Assembly: GCF_002918555.1 (NCBI RefSeq)
Contig: NZ_PQMB01000001.1
Span: forward strand, 87-64,086
Origin: Citrobacter amalonaticus
GTDB taxonomy: Bacteria > Pseudomonadota > Gammaproteobacteria > Enterobacterales > Enterobacteriaceae
Direction: 5' to 3'
Length of the DNA stretch: 64,000 nt
The notes under the pieces are model-generated. The model was not told the DNA's origin. It made no database searches and was given only the letters and a program-made list of their open reading frames with translations. Position 1 is the first letter of the stretch. Every line of letters starts with the position of its first letter. Shown here piece after piece: positions 60,329-64,000 of the stretch. A program made the position numbers and the translations under genes.

Positions 60329-63300
60329 TTTACGCTCTCCTGTACCTGGTCATTGCCTTCGCCGTCCAGCCAGTTAATGTTCTTCATCTTACGTACAACT
60401 ACAAACTCATCGCGGTTTGAACCGACGGTACCGTAATAGTTAAAGCCATAAGCCAGCTGCGCATAGCCGCCGATCATATGGGTCGGTTTCGGCGTAATAC
60501 GGGTCACGGAGTTATGAATACCGCCGCGTTGCCGGGTGATTTCTGAGCCTGGCAGGTTAACGATTCGTTCCTGGGCGTGGTACATCATGGTCATCCCCGC
60601 CGGCACGCGCTGGCTTACTACCGCACGCGCGGTCAACGCACCGTTGCTGTTGAAGACCTCAATCCAGTCGTTATCTTCGATACCCAAATCTTTGGCGTCG
60701 GCTTCGCTCATCCAGACAATCGGGCCACCGCGGGACAGCGTCAGCATCAGCAGATTGTCGCTGTAGGTAGAGTGAATCCCCCACTTCTGGTGTGGCGTCA
60801 GGAAGTTGAGCGCCTTCTCCGGATTACCATTGGATTTCTCCCCCATCACGGCTTTCACCGAACGGGTGTCGATTGGCGGACGGTAAACCAGCAGGCTTTC
60901 ACCAAAATCACGCATCCACTGATGATCCTGATACAGAGACTGACGCCCCGTCAGCGTGCGCCATGGGATCAGCTCATGAACGTTGGTGTAACCTGCGTTG
61001 TAGGAGACGTGCTCATCTTCCAGGCCAGACCAGGTCGGGCTGGAGATAATTTTGCGCGGCTGCGCCTGAATATCGCGGAAGCGGATTTTCTCTTCCTCTT
61101 TATTGGTTGCCAGATGCGTATGGTCGCGACCGGTAAATTCACTGAGCGCAGCCCAGGCTTTCACCGCCACGTGACCGTTGGTTTCCGGCGCCAGAGTGAG
61201 GATCATCTCTGCCGCATCAATCGCGGTATTCAGCATCGGCTGGCCTTTGGCCGGACCGTCTGCTTTGGTGTAATTGAGCTTACGCAGCAGATCCATTTCG
61301 CTCTGGGTATTCCAGGCAATCCCTTTCCCGCCGTTACCGATTTTCTCCATCAGTGGTCCGATGGAGGTAAAGCGTTCATAAGTTGCCGGATAGTCACGTT
61401 CAACGGTCATGATATGCGGAGCCGTTACGCCCGGGATCAGGTCGCATTCGCCTTTTTTCCAGTCTTTCACATCGAACGGCTGCGCCAGTTCAGCGGCAGA
61501 GTCGTGCTGAATGGGCAGCGTGACCACATCCGTTTCTTTCCCCAGGTGACCCACACACACTTCAGAGAATTTCTTCGCGATGTCTTTGTAGATTTCCCAG
61601 TCGCTTTTGGATTCCCAGGCCGGGTCAACGGCGGCAGACAGTGGATGAATAAACGGATGCATGTCCGACGTATTCATGTCGTCTTTTTCATACCAGGTGG
61701 CGGTCGGCAGCACGATGTCGGAGTAGAGGCAGGTGCTCGACAGACGGAAATCCAGCGTCACGACCAGATCCAGCTTGCCATCCAGACCGTTATCCTGCCA
61801 TTCCACTTCTTCCGGCTTCACGCCGCCCTGCTGCCCAAGATCTGTCCCCTGAATACCGTGCTCGGTACCCAGCAGATATTTCAGCATGTACTCGTGACCT
61901 TTACCGGAAGAACCAAGCAGGTTAGAACGCCAGATGAACAGGTTACGCGGATGGTTTTTGCCGTTTTCCGGCTGCTCTGCGGCAAAGCGAAGAGAACCGT
62001 CTTTCAGGGATTTGACAGTGTAATCCACCGGCGTCATCCCGACTTTTTCCGCTTCACGTGCGATGTACAGCGGGTTGGTTCCCAGCTGCGGGGCAGACGG
62101 CAGCCACCCCATACGTTCAGCGCGAACGTTAAAGTCAATCAAATGGCCGCTGTAGCGGGATTTATCCGCCATCGGCGACAGCAGTTCCTGCGCCGTCACC
62201 GTCTCGTAGCGCCACTGGCTGGAGTGGTTATAGAAGTATGACGTGCTGTTCATATGGCGCGCCGGACGCTGCCAGTCGAGGGCAAACGCCAGCGGCTGCC
62301 AGCCGGTCTGCGGGCGCAGTTTTTCCTGTCCAACATAGTGCGCCCAGCCGCCGCCGCTCTGACCGATACAGCCGCAGAACACCAGCATATTGATAAGCCC
62401 ACGATAGTTCATATCGAGGTGATACCAGTGGTTCAGACCGGCACCGACGATGATCATCGAACGACCGTGCGTTTTGTCAGCGTTATCAGCAAATTCACGG
62501 GCTATACGGGCGATCTGCGCACGCGGGACACCCGTGATTTGCTCTGCCCACGCCGGAGTATAGGCTTTGATATCGTCATAGTTGGTTGCACAATTTGCGT
62601 CGTTCAGGCCGCGCTCCAGACCGTAGTTGGCCATGGTCAGGTCATAAACGGTTGTGACCAGCGCGGCAGAACCGTCCGCCAGTTGCAGGCGTTTTACCGG
62701 CAATTTGTGCAACAGCACATTTTCCAGTTCAACTTTATTGAAGTGCTCGCTGCCTTCGCCGCCAAAGTACGGGAAGCCGACTTCAGCAATCTCATCATGA
62801 CTCCCCAACAGGCTAAGCTGCAATTCTGCTTCCTGACCTGTCGCACCGTCGCGCTGTTCGAGATTCCATTTACCTTTCTCACCCCAGCGGAAACCGATAG
62901 ATCCATTCGGGGCGATCATGTCACCGTCAGTATTCATCGCGACGGTTTTCCATTCCGGATTATTTTCCTGGCCCAGCGCATCCACCAGATCGGCTGCGCG
63001 AAGCATACGGCCTGCCGCATAATACCCCTCACGCTCTTCCAGCAGCACCAGCATCGGCATGTCGGTGTAGCGCCGAACATAATCGGTAAAGTATTGACCT
63101 GGATTGTCGAGGTGGAACTCGCGCAGAATGACGTGGCCCATCGCCAGTGCCATTGCCGCATCGGTACCCTGCTTCGGTGCCAGCCACAGATCGCAAAGTT
63201 TTGCGATTTCAGCGTAGTCCGGGGTCACCGCAACCGTTTTAGTGCCTTTATAGCGAACTTCCGTGAAGAAGTGAGCGTCCGGGGTGCGGGTTTGCGGTAC

Positions 63301-64000
63301 GTTAGACCCCCAGGCGATGATGTAGCTGGAGTTGTACCAGTCAGCAGATTCCGGAACGTCGGTCTGCTCACCCCAGGTCTGCGGAGACGCTGGCGGCAGG
63401 TCGCAGTACCAGTCGTAAAAACTCAGGCAGGTGCCACCAATCAGGGAGAGATAACGGGCGCCGGAGGCGTAAGAAACCATCGACATTGCCGGAATCGGCG
63501 AGAAGCCAGCCACGCGATCGGGACCGTAGGTTTTCACGGTATAGACGTTGGAAGCAGCAATCAGCTCATTGACTTCCTGCCAGGAGGAGCGGACAAAACC
63601 GCCACGACCACGCGCTTGTTTGAAGCTTTTGGCTTTGCCAGCGTCTTCAATGATGGAGGCCCAGGCGTCGACCGGATCGCTGTGCAATTTCTTCGCTTCA
63701 CGCCACATCTTCATCAGACGCTTGCGCATTAGCGGATATTTCAGACGGTTAGCGCTGTAGAGATACCAGGAGTAACTTGCCCCACGCGGGCATCCACGCG
63801 GCTCATGGTTAGGCATATCCGGGCGGGTACGCGGGTAGTCCGTTTGCTGGGTTTCCCAGGTGACCAGACCGTTTTTCACGTAGATTTTCCAGCTGCATGA
63901 ACCGGTGCAGTTCACCCCATGAGTTGAGCGCACGATTTTATCGTGCTGCCAACGCTGGCGATATCCATCCTCCCAGTCCCGGTTAGTTTCGAGAAGCTGG
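60325..64000 (-). CDS. narG: NarG, nitrate reductase A alpha subunit (partial)
   Basis: The open frame extends through the right edge of the window, so about the first 23 residues are missing; roughly 1,225 are present. It carries the catalytic molybdo-bis(MGD) subunit. The first iron-sulfur centre is HGVNCTGSCSW and CPRGASYSW, in which His replaces the first Cys. The molybdenum ligand Asp lies in NSSYIIAWGSNVPQTRTPDAHF near residue 222. NarG reduces nitrate to nitrite in the cytoplasm with electrons from NarH. It is the first gene of the narGHJI operon, whose FNR/NarL promoter is outside the window. Confidence 0.98.
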   Translation of the reverse strand, partial: QLLETNRDWEDGYRQRWQHDKIVRSTHGVNCTGSCSWKIYVKNGLVTWETQQTDYPRTRPDMPNHEPRGCPRGASYSWYLYSANRLKYPLMRKRLMKMWREAKKLHSDPVDAWASIIEDAGKAKSFKQARGRGGFVRSSWQEVNELIAASNVYTVKTYGPDRVAGFSPIPAMSMVSYASGARYLSLIGGTCLSFYDWYCDLPPASPQTWGEQTDVPESADWYNSSYIIAWGSNVPQTRTPDAHFFTEVRYKGTKTVAVTPDYAEIAKLCDLWLAPKQGTDAAMALAMGHVILREFHLDNPGQYFTDYVRRYTDMPMLVLLEEREGYYAAGRMLRAADLVDALGQENNPEWKTVAMNTDGDMIAPNGSIGFRWGEKGKWNLEQRDGATGQEAELQLSLLGSHDEIAEVGFPYFGGEGSEHFNKVELENVLLHKLPVKRLQLADGSAALVTTVYDLTMANYGLERGLNDANCATNYDDIKAYTPAWAEQITGVPRAQIARIAREFADNADKTHGRSMIIVGAGLNHWYHLDMNYRGLINMLVFCGCIGQSGGGWAHYVGQEKLRPQTGWQPLAFALDWQRPARHMNSTSYFYNHSSQWRYETVTAQELLSPMADKSRYSGHLIDFNVRAERMGWLPSAPQLGTNPLYIAREAEKVGMTPVDYTVKSLKDGSLRFAAEQPENGKNHPRNLFIWRSNLLGSSGKGHEYMLKYLLGTEHGIQGTDLGQQGGVKPEEVEWQDNGLDGKLDLVVTLDFRLSSTCLYSDIVLPTATWYEKDDMNTSDMHPFIHPLSAAVDPAWESKSDWEIYKDIAKKFSEVCVGHLGKETDVVTLPIQHDSAAELAQPFDVKDWKKGECDLIPGVTAPHIMTVERDYPATYERFTSIGPLMEKIGNGGKGIAWNTQSEMDLLRKLNYTKADGPAKGQPMLNTAIDAAEMILTLAPETNGHVAVKAWAALSEFTGRDHTHLATNKEEEKIRFRDIQAQPRKIISSPTWSGLEDEHVSYNAGYTNVHELIPWRTLTGRQSLYQDHQWMRDFGESLLVYRPPIDTRSVKAVMGEKSNGNPEKALNFLTPHQKWGIHSTYSDNLLMLTLSRGGPIVWMSEADAKDLGIEDNDWIEVFNSNGALTARAVVSQRVPAGMTMMYHAQERIVNLPGSEITRQRGGIHNSVTRITPKPTHMIGGYAQLAYGFNYYGTVGSNRDEFVVVRKMKNINWLDGEGNDQVQESVK

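Noticed and set aside
60577-63732. Two long plus-strand frames (554 and 492 codons)
   Set aside because: Both are antisense to narG, with no SD or family features.

Overview
The window is a piece of an enterobacterial chromosome, very close in gene content and order to the Escherichia/Salmonella/Citrobacter core. It runs from the end of a c-di-GMP phosphodiesterase gene (pdeR) through the osmB-pyrF-lapB-acnA-cysB-topA block, the trp operon, ompW-yciC-yciB, the tonB locus, clsA, oppABCDF, adhE, tdk-hns-galU-rssBA and purU to the tandem tyrosine tRNA genes and narIJHG. Proteins match remembered E. coli homologues in length and in long stretches of sequence, but the trp leader peptide, a replaced kch gene, an extra siderophore receptor and the missing yciGFE genes show it is not E. 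coli K-12. Citrobacter or a near relative is my best inference; I could not run a search.

Layout. 1-14,300: partial pdeR, yciZ, a DeoR-type regulator (yciT), osmB, then leftward yciH-pyrF, lapBA, pgpB, rightward ribA, leftward acnA, three very small genes, cysB and topA. 14,700-20,200: yciN, sohB, yciK-btuR, rluB, yciO and rnm. 20,198-26,983: the complete trp regulon unit (promoter/operator, trpL attenuator, trpE-GD-CF-B-A, terminator). 27,100-33,900: ompW, yciC, yciB, a Fur-boxed catecholate siderophore receptor, yciA, tonB and yciI. 33,900-36,670 is the only accessory stretch: a LexA-controlled DinI-like gene, a small phage-type protein, several coupled mini-ORFs, a secreted protein, a zinc-ribbon membrane protein and a gene remnant, ended by a terminator that serves no visible gene. 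36,670-64,000: yciY, clsA, yciU, a voltage-gated K+ channel gene, oppFDCBA, ychE, adhE, tdk, hns, galU, rssB, rssA, ychJ, purU, two tRNA-Tyr genes with rtT-type 178-bp repeats, and narIJHG (narG runs off the right edge).

How the genes work together. The trp genes make tryptophan under TrpR and attenuation control; the operator here carries an extra 8-bp unit. lapA/lapB tune LPS synthesis and pgpB/clsA act on phospholipids. The receptor at 29.9 kb and tonB are both preceded by Fur-like boxes and together form an iron-uptake pair. adhE and narGHJI are anaerobic fermentation and nitrate-respiration functions, and ompW carries an FNR-like site. hns, rssB and dinI-like encode global regulators or stress modulators.

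No rRNA, insertion sequence, CRISPR array or intact prophage is visible. The features most worth a second look are the extended trp operator, the yciI-yciY accessory island with its orphan terminator, the replaced potassium channel and the stand-alone siderophore receptor.
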